This document shows positions 1-8,377 of a stretch of DNA of 64,000 nt, piece by piece. The stretch spans positions 1 through 64,000 of the forward strand of contig JBOGNO010000015.1 of the NCBI GenBank assembly GCA_050747245.1, in the 5' to 3' direction. The translations under genes and the position numbers were made by a program. The notes beneath the pieces are model-generated. The model saw only the letters and a program-made list of their open reading frames with translations. It ran no database searches and was not told the origin of the DNA. This DNA is from JBOGNO01 sp050747245 (GTDB lineage: Bacteria; Acidobacteriota; Terriglobia; Acidiferrales; UBA7541). Numbering within the stretch: position 1 is the first letter of the stretch; every line of letters starts with the position of its first letter.

Positions 1-449
1 CACGCGCATTGGTTTGGGAGGCGTGGACAAACCCGAAATATGTGATGCAGTGGTGGGGGCCGAAGGGTTTTACTGCGCCTTTTTGCGAGATGGATTTTCG
101 CGTAGGAGGAAAATTTCGCTGCTGCATGAGAACGCCGGACGGGCAGGAGTTCTGGAATGCTGGGGAATACCACGAGATTGTTCTGCACGAGAAGATCGTT
201 TCCTCCATGTACTTTTCCGACTCGAAGGGAAACAAGGTCGAGCCTGCGCACTATGGAATAGAACATGAGGCCATAGACGGTGCGCACGACGTGGTTATTT
301 TTGAGGATATTGGAAACGGCCAGACGAAACTCACCTTCATTGGAAATGAAACCATGGAGAACGCAAAAAACAGCGGGCAATTAGAGGGCTGGAATCAGAT
401 ACTCGATAAAGTTGCCGCAGTTGTTGCGGGGCTAGCGCAGGCGAAATAA
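1..449 (+). CDS. SRPBCC (AHSA1/CalC-like) domain protein, 5'-truncated
   Basis: The frame is open from the window edge and the true start lies outside. The visible part reads RALVWEAWTNP, then QWWGPKGFT, DFRVGGKF and a C-terminal GWNQILDKVAAVV helix. This is the usual order for the AHSA1 (activator of Hsp90 ATPase homologue) branch of the START/SRPBCC fold, a soluble hydrophobic-cavity domain of about 150 aa, so only a short N-terminus is missing. Such genes often sit beside ArsR or PadR regulators in soil bacteria; the ligand is unknown. It ends in TAA and is followed by about 500 bp without a gene. A TTG at 9 could be mistaken for a start, but homology continues upstream of it. Confidence 0.8.
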   Translation, partial: RALVWEAWTNPKYVMQWWGPKGFTAPFCEMDFRVGGKFRCCMRTPDGQEFWNAGEYHEIVLHEKIVSSMYFSDSKGNKVEPAHYGIEHEAIDGAHDVVIFEDIGNGQTKLTFIGNETMENAKNSGQLEGWNQILDKVAAVVAGLAQAK

Positions 450-964
450 GAAGTTGAAGTTTTGATGATCGTCGTGCGCGAGATACAACTAAGGCTGGCG
501 GCGGAGGCTCGTTAGAACGGGCTTCTCGTCGCTTGGCCGAATAGTCACATTTCCGGCTAAGTGACCCTTGGCTCAACTGTTGCCTTCAGGCCAATGCGCT
601 CAGCGACCAATGTTCACCGAACTCAACATTAGTCCTGTGAAACGCGCTTGTATTGACTGATCTGGCCAACTTCCGCGGGGTCGGCTACTCGGAAGCGATC
701 TCGGAGTGCCAATCTCCGCGAAGGTAGCCTAGCTCCGCGGTCCAGAAACGGTCATCTGCGACCGCTTGGTCGCCGAACCGAGGCCACTCTGACGTAATTC
801 GCGAATATCGGAAACCAGCCCACGATGGTTTCCGTAGAACAGCGTCAGTCTGCTTTCTGCTGACTGCTCGTCCAAGCGCAGCTGTTAGCCGCTACTTCTC
901 AGAACGGGACTTCTGGCCCGGGATGACTTCCGGGTTGTCCGTCATCAGGGTGTTGCCCTACCCC
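450..964. other. Non-coding stretch with a structured repeat
   Basis: No credible gene is visible in these roughly 500 bases: the short open frames have no ribosome site and no recognisable domain. The stretch holds repeat copy 1 (679-835), several hairpins inside it, and an inverted repeat GTCAG/CTGAC just after it, around 844-865. The PadR promoter follows at 965. Confidence 0.6.
679..835 (+). repeat. Structured direct repeat, copy 1
   Basis: The 81 bases at 679-759 are identical to 2931-3011, and the following ~75 bases are diverged but alignable with 3012-3087. Hairpins visible in this copy are CGGAG/CTCCG at about 702-718, GCGACC/GGTCGC at about 758-773, and GGAAACCA/TGGTTTCC at about 810-833. 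Both tail hairpins recur in copy 2 with changed sequence but retained pairing. No reading frame explains the conservation. It may be a small structured RNA, a mobile non-autonomous element, or a recombination scar flanking the padR cassette. Confidence 0.75.
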
Positions 965-993
965 TTGACAACTCACTCGCTTTTCGATATATC
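965..993 (+). promoter_or_regulatory. Sigma-70-type promoter of the padR operon
   Basis: TTGACA at 965-970, a 17-base spacer and TATATC at 988-993. The -10 overlaps the palindrome GATATATC (986-993), a plausible PadR autoregulation site. Predicted transcription start is about 1000, only ~5 bases before the ATG, and no Shine-Dalgarno is present, so the mRNA would be leaderless or nearly so. Confidence 0.65.
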
Positions 994-1004
994 ATATTCC
1001 GACT

Positions 1005-1340
1005 ATGACGCCTTCCACCGCTGCTCTGCACATCCTCCTCGCCCTCTCCGCCGAAGACCGCTACGGCTACGGCATCATGCAGGAAGTCACGCGCCAATCC
1101 GGGGGCTCCTACAAACTCGGCCCCGGCACCCTCTATGACAATCTCAAAAAGCTCATGGAGCAGGGACTCGTCGCCGAAGCTCCCCGCCGCTCCTTTAAAG
1201 AAGATCCGCGCCGTCGCTACTACCGCATCACGAGCGAAGGTCGTCGCGTGTTCGCGGCCGAAATCGAACGCCTCGAATCCATGGTCCGTGCCGCCAAACT
1301 TCGTCTTCGCGGCGCCAAACCTCGCGAGGCTGCCTCATGA
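1005..1340 (+). CDS. PadR family transcriptional regulator
   Basis: 111 aa, the usual size for small PadR proteins. The winged-helix region covers residues ~8-75, with the family signature ILLALSAEDRYGYGIMQEV near the N-terminus, GPGTLYDNLKKLMEQGLV as recognition helix and RRRYYRITSEGRR as wing. PadR proteins repress membrane-protein or detoxification genes and often themselves; in Acidobacteriota they commonly head operons with a small membrane protein or an ABC permease. The ATG lies ~5 bases after the predicted transcription start. Its stop overlaps the ATG of the next gene (ATGA), so the two are translationally coupled. The signal it senses cannot be read from the sequence. Confidence 0.93.
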   Translation: MTPSTAALHILLALSAEDRYGYGIMQEVTRQSGGSYKLGPGTLYDNLKKLMEQGLVAEAPRRSFKEDPRRRYYRITSEGRRVFAAEIERLESMVRAAKLRLRGAKPREAAS

Positions 1341-1585
1341 TCCGCGTTCTCTACTCAGTGCTCCTTAGCGTTCACCCGCGCGCCTTCCGCCAGCGCTTCG
1401 CCGACGAAATGCTCGGCATCTTCGATGAGATTCCGGCCAACGCCGGGCGCGCTTCTCTGCTCTACGACGTCCTCCGCTCCCTCGCCGTCCAGTGGCTCTT
1501 TCGTTCCAGGCTTTGGATCTTCGCCTTGGCGATTCTCCTCGCCCTAATCTTGGGTGTTATCGGGCTGCATCCGTATGGGGACTGA
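1337..1585 (+). CDS. Small membrane protein, permease-prefix-like
   Basis: 82 aa. The N-terminal half (YSVLLSVHPRAFRQRFADEM) resembles the short prefix found at the N-terminus of acidobacterial MacB-like permeases, whose genes typically follow padR. The C-terminal half is one transmembrane helix, about residues 55-77, rich in Leu, Ile and Ala. The large permease domain itself is absent here: the gene stops and a hydrolase follows. It could be a stand-alone remnant of a permease or a genuine small partner of the PadR protein. The ATG overlaps the padR stop by four bases. Confidence 0.6.
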   Translation: MIRVLYSVLLSVHPRAFRQRFADEMLGIFDEIPANAGRASLLYDVLRSLAVQWLFRSRLWIFALAILLALILGVIGLHPYGD

Positions 1586-1602
1586 TTTCGAACGGGGGAC
1601 TT

Positions 1603-2727
1603 ATGAGCTTCAACTTCCGCCGCATCGTACTCATCTCTCTCGGCTCAGTCGCCGGGCTTATTTTGATTCTCGCCGTCGTCGGTTTCACTTACGAGCAGGT
1701 CGGTCGTAACCGTGAAGCCCAGCATCGCTTCCGTATCGGCCGCGCCGTCGACATCGGCGGTCGCACTCTGAATATCGACTGCTCCGGCGAAGGTTCCCCC
1801 GCCGTCATCCTTTTGCCCACTCGTTTCGGTGGTTACGGCGGCTACCCCAAAGTCCGTCCCGAGGTCGCCAAGTTCACGCGCGTCTGTTGGTACGACCGCG
1901 CTGGCGAGGGTTGGAGCGATCCTCCGCCCGCTCCGCGCACCAGTGCCTCAATCACAAACGACCTCCACGAACTCCTCCAGCGCGCTACAGTTCCTGGCCC
2001 CTACATTCTTGTCGGCCATTCTATCGGCGGTGATTTCGCACGCATTTACGCCGGCCGCTTCCCTGCCGAGGTCGCCGGTCTTGTCCTCGTCGATTCCGCC
2101 AATCCCGATCAGAATGAGCCCCCAATCATGCTTGCAAGAATCAATCGCATGCCCATCTTCGTTCGCGAACTTCTCTGCTGGAGTACTCCGGTCGCTTCTC
2201 GCTTCGGTCTCGTTCGCTTTTTCATGCGCAATGACCCCGTCGACCTGCCACCTCAGTTTGCTGGTGACGCCAACGCCGTTACACAAACACTCCGAGACCA
2301 ACAGGTCAAATATGCGGAAACCGAAGACGCTCAGGCATGTGCCGCCACGCAAAACGGCGCCATTCTCCGCCACGGCGGAAGCGGTAATCCCGAGATCGAC
2401 GATGCCGCCCGTCGCGTCACCGATCTCGGCAACATGCCGATCATCGTTCTTACCGCCGCCCAATACTGGAAGCCCGACGACGATCCCGTCGCCGCTCAGC
2501 AGATCACTGAATTCCAGGAAGCCTGGGTTCACCAACTCCAACCCGCCCTAGCCCATCTCTCCACCCAAGGCCGCCAGATCATCGTTTCGAACAGCGATCA
2601 CGGCATCCCCGACCAAGCCCCCGAAGCCGTCATCGACGCCATCCGTTCGATCGTCGACAAAACCCGCACCGCACCCTCCTCAGGTGCGGGCCGATCTGAC
2701 CGCACAGTTCACCCCTCTGCTCCTTGA
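1603..2727 (+). CDS. Membrane-anchored alpha/beta hydrolase
   Basis: 374 aa. An N-terminal membrane anchor (about residues 8-28) is followed by an alpha/beta-hydrolase fold with the nucleophile elbow GHSIGG, an oxyanion-region segment VCWYDRAGEGWSDPPP, and a late His in SDHGIPDQAP completing the likely Ser-Asp-His triad. The start at 1603 is preferred over an upstream in-frame start at 1492 because GGGGGA lies 3-9 bases before it and the upstream part would overlap the previous gene with unhydrolase-like sequence. The anchor suggests the catalytic domain faces the periplasm. It is the third gene of the padR cassette; substrate unknown. Confidence 0.88.
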   Translation: MSFNFRRIVLISLGSVAGLILILAVVGFTYEQVGRNREAQHRFRIGRAVDIGGRTLNIDCSGEGSPAVILLPTRFGGYGGYPKVRPEVAKFTRVCWYDRAGEGWSDPPPAPRTSASITNDLHELLQRATVPGPYILVGHSIGGDFARIYAGRFPAEVAGLVLVDSANPDQNEPPIMLARINRMPIFVRELLCWSTPVASRFGLVRFFMRNDPVDLPPQFAGDANAVTQTLRDQQVKYAETEDAQACAATQNGAILRHGGSGNPEIDDAARRVTDLGNMPIIVLTAAQYWKPDDDPVAAQQITEFQEAWVHQLQPALAHLSTQGRQIIVSNSDHGIPDQAPEAVIDAIRSIVDKTRTAPSSGAGRSDRTVHPSAP

Positions 2728-2930
2728 TGGAATCGGAACATAACTCACAACTGAGTCGTACAGACTCGGAGTTACCCAGGGATTCAGGAGCAATGGACCG
2801 CCCCGATTCGCCTTGCGTTCGGTTGGCGCGTTCCTGTCGGTAGCCACCGCAGCAGCTCATGACTTGGAAGTTCGACGGCGTCAAGCTGACGTAAAACGCA
2901 CGACGCGTGGATGTGCCATTCCGGGTGGAT

Positions 2931-3087
2931 GGTCGGCTACTCGGAAGCGATCTCGGAGTGCCAATCTCCGCGAAGGTAGCCTAGCTCCGCGGTCCAGAAA
3001 CGGTCATCTGCCACGGCTGGGTCGTCGTGCCCGGGCCACTCTGACGTAATGCGCGCTTACTGGAAACCGACCCAGTAATGTTTCCTT
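2931..3087 (+). repeat. Structured direct repeat, copy 2
   Basis: Same orientation as copy 1. The first 81 bases (2931-3011) are identical to 679-759. In the tail the hairpins are kept by different pairs: CACG/CGTG at about 3012-3029 and GGAAAC/GTTTCC at about 3062-3085. The rest of the 2728-3094 interval shows no credible gene. Confidence 0.75.
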
Positions 3088-3094
3088 AGGCTGT

Positions 3095-3123
3095 TTGACT
3101 TTTTGCCAGTCTGCCCCTAGCAT
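3095..3123 (+). promoter_or_regulatory. Promoter of the gap-pgk-tpiA-secG operon
   Basis: TTGACT at 3095-3100, a 17-base spacer and TAGCAT at 3118-3123. It begins 8 bases after repeat copy 2 ends. GGAGG at 3176-3180 precedes the gap ATG, giving a leader of about 55 bases. Confidence 0.55.
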
Positions 3124-3184
3124 CAGCGTTTCCAATTCACTCCCGCGCACTTCGGACGCGGATCTGCACTCCTGCGGAGGAAAC

Positions 3185-4189
3185 ATGGCCGTAAAAGTTG
3201 GAATCAACGGGTTCGGACGCATCGGACGGAACATCTTTCGCGCGACGCTTGGCGACCCGGCGATTGAAATCGTTGCCGTCAACGACATCACCGACGCGAT
3301 GACGCTCGCGCACCTGTTGAAATACGATTCGATTCTCGGCAATTTGCCGAACCGCGTGACCCATACGAAAGATTCCATCGCCGTGGACGGCAAAAGCTTC
3401 CGCGTGTTCGAAGTGAAGGATCTTGCCGCGCTGGACTGGACGTCGGTGGGCGCGGAAATCGTGGTGGAGTCCACCGGGCTTTACACCAAAGGTGCAGACG
3501 CGCGGAAGCACATTCGCGGCCCCGTGAAAAAAGTGATTATTTCCGCTCCGGCCACCGACCCGGATCACACCCTGGTGCTGGGAGTGAACGAGAAAACCTA
3601 CGACTCCGCGAAGCACCACGTGATCTCGAACGCTTCCTGCACCACGAATTGTCTCGCGCCCGTGGCCAAGGTGCTCCTCGATACCTTTGGAATCGTCGTC
3701 GGCACAATGACCACGATTCATTCCTACACCAACGATCAAAAGCTGCTCGATCTGCCGCACAAGGATTTGCGGAGGTCCCGCGCCGCGGCAATTTCCATGA
3801 TTCCCACATCCACGGGCGCGGCCAAAGCTTTGCACCTGGTGATTCCAGAGCTGAAGGGGAAGCTCGATGGTTATGCCATGCGCGTGCCCACTCCCAACGT
3901 CAGCGTGGTGGATCTGACGGTGATTACCGAGAAGCCGGCGTCGGTCGAAGCCGTGAACGCGGCGCTGCGCCGCGCCGCCGAAGGACCGATGAAGGGAATC
4001 CTCGAATACACCGAAGAGGAACTCGTCTCCGCAGATTTCAAGGGCAATCCGCGGTCCTCGATTGTGGACTCCGGGTTCACGCGCGTGGTGGGCGAGAATT
4101 GCGTAAAAGTAATCGCGTGGTACGACAACGAGTGGGGCTATTCGTGCCGCTGCCGCGACTTGATTAAATTCATGGCGGCAAAATTGTAG
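3185..4189 (+). CDS. gap: Glyceraldehyde-3-phosphate dehydrogenase, type I
   Basis: 334 aa, normal for the family. It oxidises glyceraldehyde-3-phosphate to 1,3-bisphosphoglycerate with reduction of NAD in glycolysis, reversibly in gluconeogenesis. The Rossmann motif GINGFGRIGRN opens the protein and the catalytic Cys152 sits in SNASCTTNCLAP. The ATG at 3185 follows GGAGG; an open frame extends 30 codons upstream but is not GapA-like. It is the first gene of a glycolytic operon with pgk 39 bases downstream. Confidence 0.97.
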   Translation: MAVKVGINGFGRIGRNIFRATLGDPAIEIVAVNDITDAMTLAHLLKYDSILGNLPNRVTHTKDSIAVDGKSFRVFEVKDLAALDWTSVGAEIVVESTGLYTKGADARKHIRGPVKKVIISAPATDPDHTLVLGVNEKTYDSAKHHVISNASCTTNCLAPVAKVLLDTFGIVVGTMTTIHSYTNDQKLLDLPHKDLRRSRAAAISMIPTSTGAAKALHLVIPELKGKLDGYAMRVPTPNVSVVDLTVITEKPASVEAVNAALRRAAEGPMKGILEYTEEELVSADFKGNPRSSIVDSGFTRVVGENCVKVIAWYDNEWGYSCRCRDLIKFMAAKL

Positions 4190-4228
4190 GCTTTTCTCTG
4201 CTAGGCGTGAAATTATCCTCCCGCAAGA

Positions 4229-5422
4229 ATGAACAAGCTTTCGATACGCGACCTGGAGATGGGCGGGCGTCGAATTTTTGTCCGCGTGGATTTCAATGTC
4301 CCGCTGGCAGACGGTAAAGTCGCGGACGACACGCGCATCGTGGAGACTCTGCCGACGCTGCGCTTCGCCGCCGAGCGCGGCGCGCGTCTGGTGCTGGCCT
4401 CGCACCTGGGGAGGCCCAAAGGTAAGCCCGAGGCCAAGTACAGCCTCGCTCCCGTTGCAGAGCGCCTGGCCGAACTGCTCGGCAAGCCGGTCGAATTCGT
4501 GCGCGATTGCGTCGGCGCAGATGCCGAAGCGCAGAGCACCGCGCTGCGCGGCGGAAATCTGCTCTTGCTCGAAAACGTGCGCTTTCACGCCGAGGAGGAG
4601 CAGAACGACGAAAAATTCTCGCGCCAACTCGCGGCGCTCTGCGACGGGGTTTTTGTTTGCGACGCCTTCGGCTCCGCTCATCGCGCCCACGCTTCCGTCT
4701 CCGGAATCACGCGGTTCGTGAAGCAGGCTGCCGCCGGATTGCTCATGGAAAAAGAGCTTGCATACCTCGGCAAGGCGGTCTCCAATCCTGAGCGCCCGTT
4801 CGTGGCCGTGCTGGGCGGCGCAAAAGTTTCGGACAAAATCGAAGTGGTGCAGAACCTGATGAAGATTTCGGACGCCATGCTCATTGGCGGCGCGATGGCT
4901 TACACTTTTTTCAAAGCGCAGGGGCTGCCAATTGGGAAGTCGCTGGTCGAAATCGACAAGCTTGCTCTCGCGCGCGGCGTGATGGACGAGGCGCGCCGCA
5001 AGCAATTCCGTCTGCGCTTGCCCGTGGACCACGTCCTGGCGCGAAGCCCCAATGACACCGAAACGCAAGTTGCGACTGTCGATCGCACGCCCGCCGATTG
5101 CATGGGCCTGGACATCGGCCCGGCGACCATCGCGCAGTTTCGCGCGGAAATCGCCAAGGCGCGCACGATTGTCTGGAATGGCCCGCTGGGAATGTTTGAG
5201 AAGCTGCTTTTTGCGCAGGGGACGCTGGCGATCGCTCGCGCTGTCGCGGACGCGACCGTTTCCGGCGCGACCTCGATTGTCGGCGGCGGCGATTCCATTT
5301 CCGCCGTGCATCAGGCGGGCGTGGCCGCGAAGATTTCGCATCTCTCGACGGGCGGCGGCGCTTCGCTCGAATTCTTGGCCGGGCGCACTCTGCCCGGAGT
5401 GGAAGCTCTCACCAACAAGTAG
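4229..5422 (+). CDS. pgk: Phosphoglycerate kinase
   Basis: 397 aa, typical length. It transfers phosphate between 1,3-bisphosphoglycerate and ADP in the cytoplasm. Motifs in order: RVDFNVPL with the substrate-binding region, LASHLGRPKG, LLLENVRFH, VAVLGGAKVSDKI, and the C-terminal nucleotide segment VWNGPLGMFE followed by GGGDSISAV and STGGGASLEFL. It follows gap in the same orientation and is 9 bases from the tpiA start. The ribosome site is weak. Confidence 0.97.
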   Translation: MNKLSIRDLEMGGRRIFVRVDFNVPLADGKVADDTRIVETLPTLRFAAERGARLVLASHLGRPKGKPEAKYSLAPVAERLAELLGKPVEFVRDCVGADAEAQSTALRGGNLLLLENVRFHAEEEQNDEKFSRQLAALCDGVFVCDAFGSAHRAHASVSGITRFVKQAAAGLLMEKELAYLGKAVSNPERPFVAVLGGAKVSDKIEVVQNLMKISDAMLIGGAMAYTFFKAQGLPIGKSLVEIDKLALARGVMDEARRKQFRLRLPVDHVLARSPNDTETQVATVDRTPADCMGLDIGPATIAQFRAEIAKARTIVWNGPLGMFEKLLFAQGTLAIARAVADATVSGATSIVGGGDSISAVHQAGVAAKISHLSTGGGASLEFLAGRTLPGVEALTNK

Positions 5423-5431
5423 GAGACTCGC

Positions 5432-6181
5432 TTGCGCCGTCCCGTGATTGTCGCAAATTGGAAGATGTTCAAGACGCGCACGGAAACTCGCGCGTTTTTT
5501 GAAGCCTTCAAGGTACTTGTCGCCGATTCGCGTCATTGCGATATCGTGGTGGCTCCGCCATTTACCGACCTGGCTACCGCCGCGGAATCTGTCGCCGGAT
5601 CGGCCATCGCCATCGGCGCGCAGGACGCTCATTGGCAGCGCGAAGGCGCCTTCACCGGTGAAGTTTCCATGCAGATGCTTGTGGACGTCGGCTGCCGCTA
5701 TGTCATCGTCGGCCATTCCGAGCGCCGGCAGCTCTTTGGCGAGACCAACGAATCGGTTAGCCGCAAAGCTAAGGCCGCGCTTGCCGCGGGCCTCACTCCG
5801 ATTGTTTGCGTCGGTGAGACTCTGGCGCAGCGCGAGGGAAACGAAACCCACGCGGTGCTCAAGCAACAGTTTGATGAGAGCTTGGCGTCGTTGACCCCGG
5901 AAGAGTTCTCGCGTATTCTGATGGCTTACGAGCCGTGCTGGGCCATTGGCACCGGACGCACCGCGACTCCGGAACTCGCTGCGGAAACGCAGCATTTGAT
6001 TCGCGAGCGCGCGGCCGCCCGGTTCTCGGCCGAACGCGCCTCCGAACTTCGTATCCTCTACGGCGGCAGTGTCAAGCCGGACAACATCCGCGGGTTGATG
6101 GCGCAGGTGGAGATCGACGGAGCGCTGGTGGGCGGGGCGAGCCTGGACCCGCACTCGTTTGCATCCATCGTAAATTTTTAG
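5432..6181 (+). CDS. tpiA: Triosephosphate isomerase (TTG start)
   Basis: 249 aa. It interconverts dihydroxyacetone phosphate and glyceraldehyde-3-phosphate. Visible motifs are ANWKM (catalytic Lys), GHSERR (electrophilic His), the signature AYEPCWAIGTGRTATPE containing the catalytic Glu and flexible loop 6, and LYGGSVKPDN for phosphate binding. The start is TTG at 5432, set by AGGAG that overlaps the pgk stop 7-10 bases upstream; no in-frame ATG lies before the NWKM motif. Confidence 0.97.
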   Translation: MRRPVIVANWKMFKTRTETRAFFEAFKVLVADSRHCDIVVAPPFTDLATAAESVAGSAIAIGAQDAHWQREGAFTGEVSMQMLVDVGCRYVIVGHSERRQLFGETNESVSRKAKAALAAGLTPIVCVGETLAQREGNETHAVLKQQFDESLASLTPEEFSRILMAYEPCWAIGTGRTATPELAAETQHLIRERAAARFSAERASELRILYGGSVKPDNIRGLMAQVEIDGALVGGASLDPHSFASIVNF

Positions 6182-6241
6182 CGCGCGTGCGCTGTATTTC
6201 CGATTGAGCGGGAGCGCGCGGACGTAGCGCAGGAGCAATGC

Positions 6242-6679
6242 ATGCCGACCGAAGTCAAATGGGCCATCTCGTTCATCATCGCGGCGGGCCTCATCGTTCT
6301 TGGATGGAGATACCTAGTTATTCTGGTAACGCTGCACATCATGGTCTGCTTTCTATTGGTAATCGTCATCATGCTGCAGAGCGGCTCGGCAGCCGATTTG
6401 GCCGGTGCCTTCGGAGGCGCGGGCAGCCAGACCGCCTTCGGCCCTCGCGGCGCGGCGACGTTTCTCTCTCGCGCCACCACCTGGTGCGCCATCGTCTTTA
6501 TGGCCAGTTCGCTGGCCCTTTCGCTCAAGCGCTCGCCGGCGGATACCAGCGGATATAAGTCCATTTTCGACGAAACCCCGGCGCAGAAGACGGCTCCTGC
6601 TCCCGCGAAGCCGGCCCTGCCGGTGACGCCTCCGCCGCCTTCGCCCGCACCCGCGCAGAACCCGGCTCCAAAGAAATAG
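6242..6679 (+). CDS. secG: Preprotein translocase subunit SecG
   Basis: 145 aa. SecG is the small accessory subunit of the SecYEG channel in the inner membrane. The core LVIVIMLQSGSAADLAGAF, then AFGPRGA, then a second hydrophobic helix is diagnostic. This protein has an additional hydrophobic stretch before the core, and a Pro/Ala-rich tail (residues ~113-145) common in acidobacterial and deltaproteobacterial SecG. If a downstream start were used the extra helix would be lost. The gap-pgk-tpiA-secG order with a tRNA-Leu behind it is a widely conserved arrangement. Confidence 0.93.
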   Translation: MPTEVKWAISFIIAAGLIVLGWRYLVILVTLHIMVCFLLVIVIMLQSGSAADLAGAFGGAGSQTAFGPRGAATFLSRATTWCAIVFMASSLALSLKRSPADTSGYKSIFDETPAQKTAPAPAKPALPVTPPPPSPAPAQNPAPKK

Positions 6680-6712
6680 GCTGTTGTGCTAAGATTTTTT
6701 GAGATTGCTTTT

Positions 6713-6799
6713 GCGGTCGTGGCGGAACTGGCAGACGCACCAGCTTGAGGGGCTGGCGGTAGCAATACCGTGGTGGTTCGAATCCACTCGACCGCACCA
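6713..6799 (+). tRNA. tRNA-Leu (anticodon GAG)
   Basis: 87 nt with CCA encoded. The acceptor stem GCGGTCG pairs with CGACCGC, the anticodon arm is CCAGC-TTGAGGG-GCTGG giving anticodon GAG, the long variable arm is typical of class II tRNAs, and the T-arm contains TTCGAAT. It lies 33 bases after secG. Confidence 0.97.
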
Positions 6800-6883
6800 A
6801 AATTCTTTCCCGCAGCGTATCCGACTGTCGTTCGCGCACACCCGGGAGAAGAGGAAAATACAACCGGAGAGCTTTTCGCGCAG

Positions 6884-7222
6884 CTAGTGCGCCGAGTTCA
6901 AATACTTGCAGGTGTCCTTCACCGCATTTCCCAGTCGCGCCGTGTGCGTGCTGAAGATCGCGTCGCCGCCGTGCGCATAGAGCGTGAACCGGTATTCGCC
7001 GGACCAGCCGCCGGCTTCGAGCATGTAGTCGGACTGCTTTGAATTCATCGTCAGCGACACGTTGGAACAGTGCGAACTGAAATGTCTGAGTAGCTCCCCG
7101 CTGGGAATCGTCGAGCGCGGCGACAACACCAACTTGACCGGCCGCGGTTGCGGACTGGCCGCTCCCGCGGTCGCCAGGAGGGCCAGCATTAGAAGCGACA
7201 CCGCATATGGCATCTTCTTCAT
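6884..7222 (-). CDS. Secreted protein of unknown function
   Basis: 112 aa. A clear signal peptide (Lys-Lys start, hydrophobic core, cleavage near AGAASPQP, residues ~1-22) is followed by about 90 residues with two cysteines (Cys52 region HCSNV and Cys105 region DTCKYL) that could form a disulfide in the periplasm. No domain is recognised. GAGGGAG lies just upstream of the ATG. It is transcribed against both neighbours, so it is probably a single-gene unit between tRNA-Leu and the oxidase operon. Confidence 0.65.
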   Translation of the reverse strand: MKKMPYAVSLLMLALLATAGAASPQPRPVKLVLSPRSTIPSGELLRHFSSHCSNVSLTMNSKQSDYMLEAGGWSGEYRFTLYAHGGDAIFSTHTARLGNAVKDTCKYLNSAH

Positions 7223-7400
7223 TGCGAGTCTCCCTCGTTCTATTAAACCCTACCGGACTCCCAATGTTTCGGACGAATTTCAGCTCCGAAAGGTTGCATA
7301 CATTTGCCCCAACCATGCAATCGTGCTGGCCGCCCGCTGCAGAGGCGCGCCGTACGCTCGCAGGTCGTGTCAAGCGGCGAAATCCCTGAGAGATTCCTGC

Positions 7401-7428
7401 TTGAATTCCCGGCGCTGTGATATATGAT
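7401..7428 (+). promoter_or_regulatory. Promoter of the cytochrome c oxidase operon
   Basis: TTGAAT at 7401-7406, a 16-base spacer and TATGAT at 7423-7428. Transcription would start near 7435, leaving a leader of about 80 bases before coxB. An in-frame ATG at 7424 lies inside the -10 element, so it cannot be the start. Confidence 0.55.
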
Positions 7429-7516
7429 GTCGCGTTTGAACGGGCAGTTTTCAGTTTTCGGAAACCCGCAGGCGGCGTCAGCGAAGTCTGCACAAGTAGT
7501 TTCCGGAGCGGAGGCA

Positions 7517-8377
7517 ATGCGGACGCGAAATCGGTGCGCAGGCTCGGCGGTTCCCGCGGTATTCCTGGCCCTTCTGATACTCATCCTGGTTGTTTCCACC
7601 GTCTATATTTTCATGGTCAAGAAGTGGTGGTTTCCTCCGCCGATCACGGAGCTCGGCGGGCAGATTGACCACCAGTTCGTCGTCACCCTGGTGGCCACCG
7701 GAATCGTCTTCGTGCTCTCCCAGTTAGGGTTAGCCTGGGCTGTAGTGCGCTTTCGCGATCGCGGCCAAAAGGCCACATTCTCGCGCGGCAACAACGTCCT
7801 CGAAGTGCTCTGGACCCTGCTGACCTTCATCTTGTTTGTCAGCCTCGGACTCATGGCCAAGAATGCCTGGGCTCAGGTACATTTCCGCGAAGCCGCTCCG
7901 GACGCCCTGCCCATCGAGGTCACCGGCCAGCAGTTCGCTTGGAATTTCCGCTATCCCGGCCCGGACAAGACTTTCGGCCGCACGGACGTCAAATTCGTGG
8001 ACGCTTCGGTCGGCAATCCCGTCGGCATCGATCCCAACGATCCCGCGGGAAAGGACGACATCGTCGTTCCTGTCCTGGTTGTGCCCGTCAATCAGGAAGT
8101 CCAACTCACCCTTCTTTCGCAGGATGTGATTCACAGCTTTTACGTCCGCGAGCTCCGCTTGAAACAGGACCTCGTCCCCGGAATGGTCATACCCATTCAT
8201 TTCAGACCGGAGAAGGTAGGCGAATACGAAATCGCTTGCGCTGAGCTTTGCGGCCTGGGGCACTACCGCATGCATAGTTGCATGCAGGTAGTTGCGCCGG
8301 AGGATTACCAGGCCTGGCTCGCCGGAGGCGGCCAGGCTTTGCAGCGCGGCAACATGATAATTGGAGCGTGCCAATGA
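7517..8377 (+). CDS. coxB: Cytochrome c oxidase subunit II
   Basis: 286 aa. It carries electrons from cytochrome c to subunit I through the binuclear CuA centre on the periplasmic face. Two transmembrane helices (residues ~15-38 and ~55-80) precede the cupredoxin domain with the CuA ligands: the His in DVIHSFYV and the block CAELCGLGHYRM (C-x3-C-x3-H-x2-M). There is no fused cytochrome c domain at the C-terminus. GGAG at 7505-7508 supports the ATG at 7517. Its stop overlaps the coxA start (ATGA). Confidence 0.95.
   Translation: MRTRNRCAGSAVPAVFLALLILILVVSTVYIFMVKKWWFPPPITELGGQIDHQFVVTLVATGIVFVLSQLGLAWAVVRFRDRGQKATFSRGNNVLEVLWTLLTFILFVSLGLMAKNAWAQVHFREAAPDALPIEVTGQQFAWNFRYPGPDKTFGRTDVKFVDASVGNPVGIDPNDPAGKDDIVVPVLVVPVNQEVQLTLLSQDVIHSFYVRELRLKQDLVPGMVIPIHFRPEKVGEYEIACAELCGLGHYRMHSCMQVVAPEDYQAWLAGGGQALQRGNMIIGACQ

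Noticed and set aside
3137..6238. A 1033-codon open frame on the minus strand antisense to gap, pgk and tpiA
   Set aside because: It lies opposite three certain glycolytic genes, its composition (Arg/His/Gly-rich, no domain) is typical of the antisense of GC-rich codons, and it has no ribosome site.
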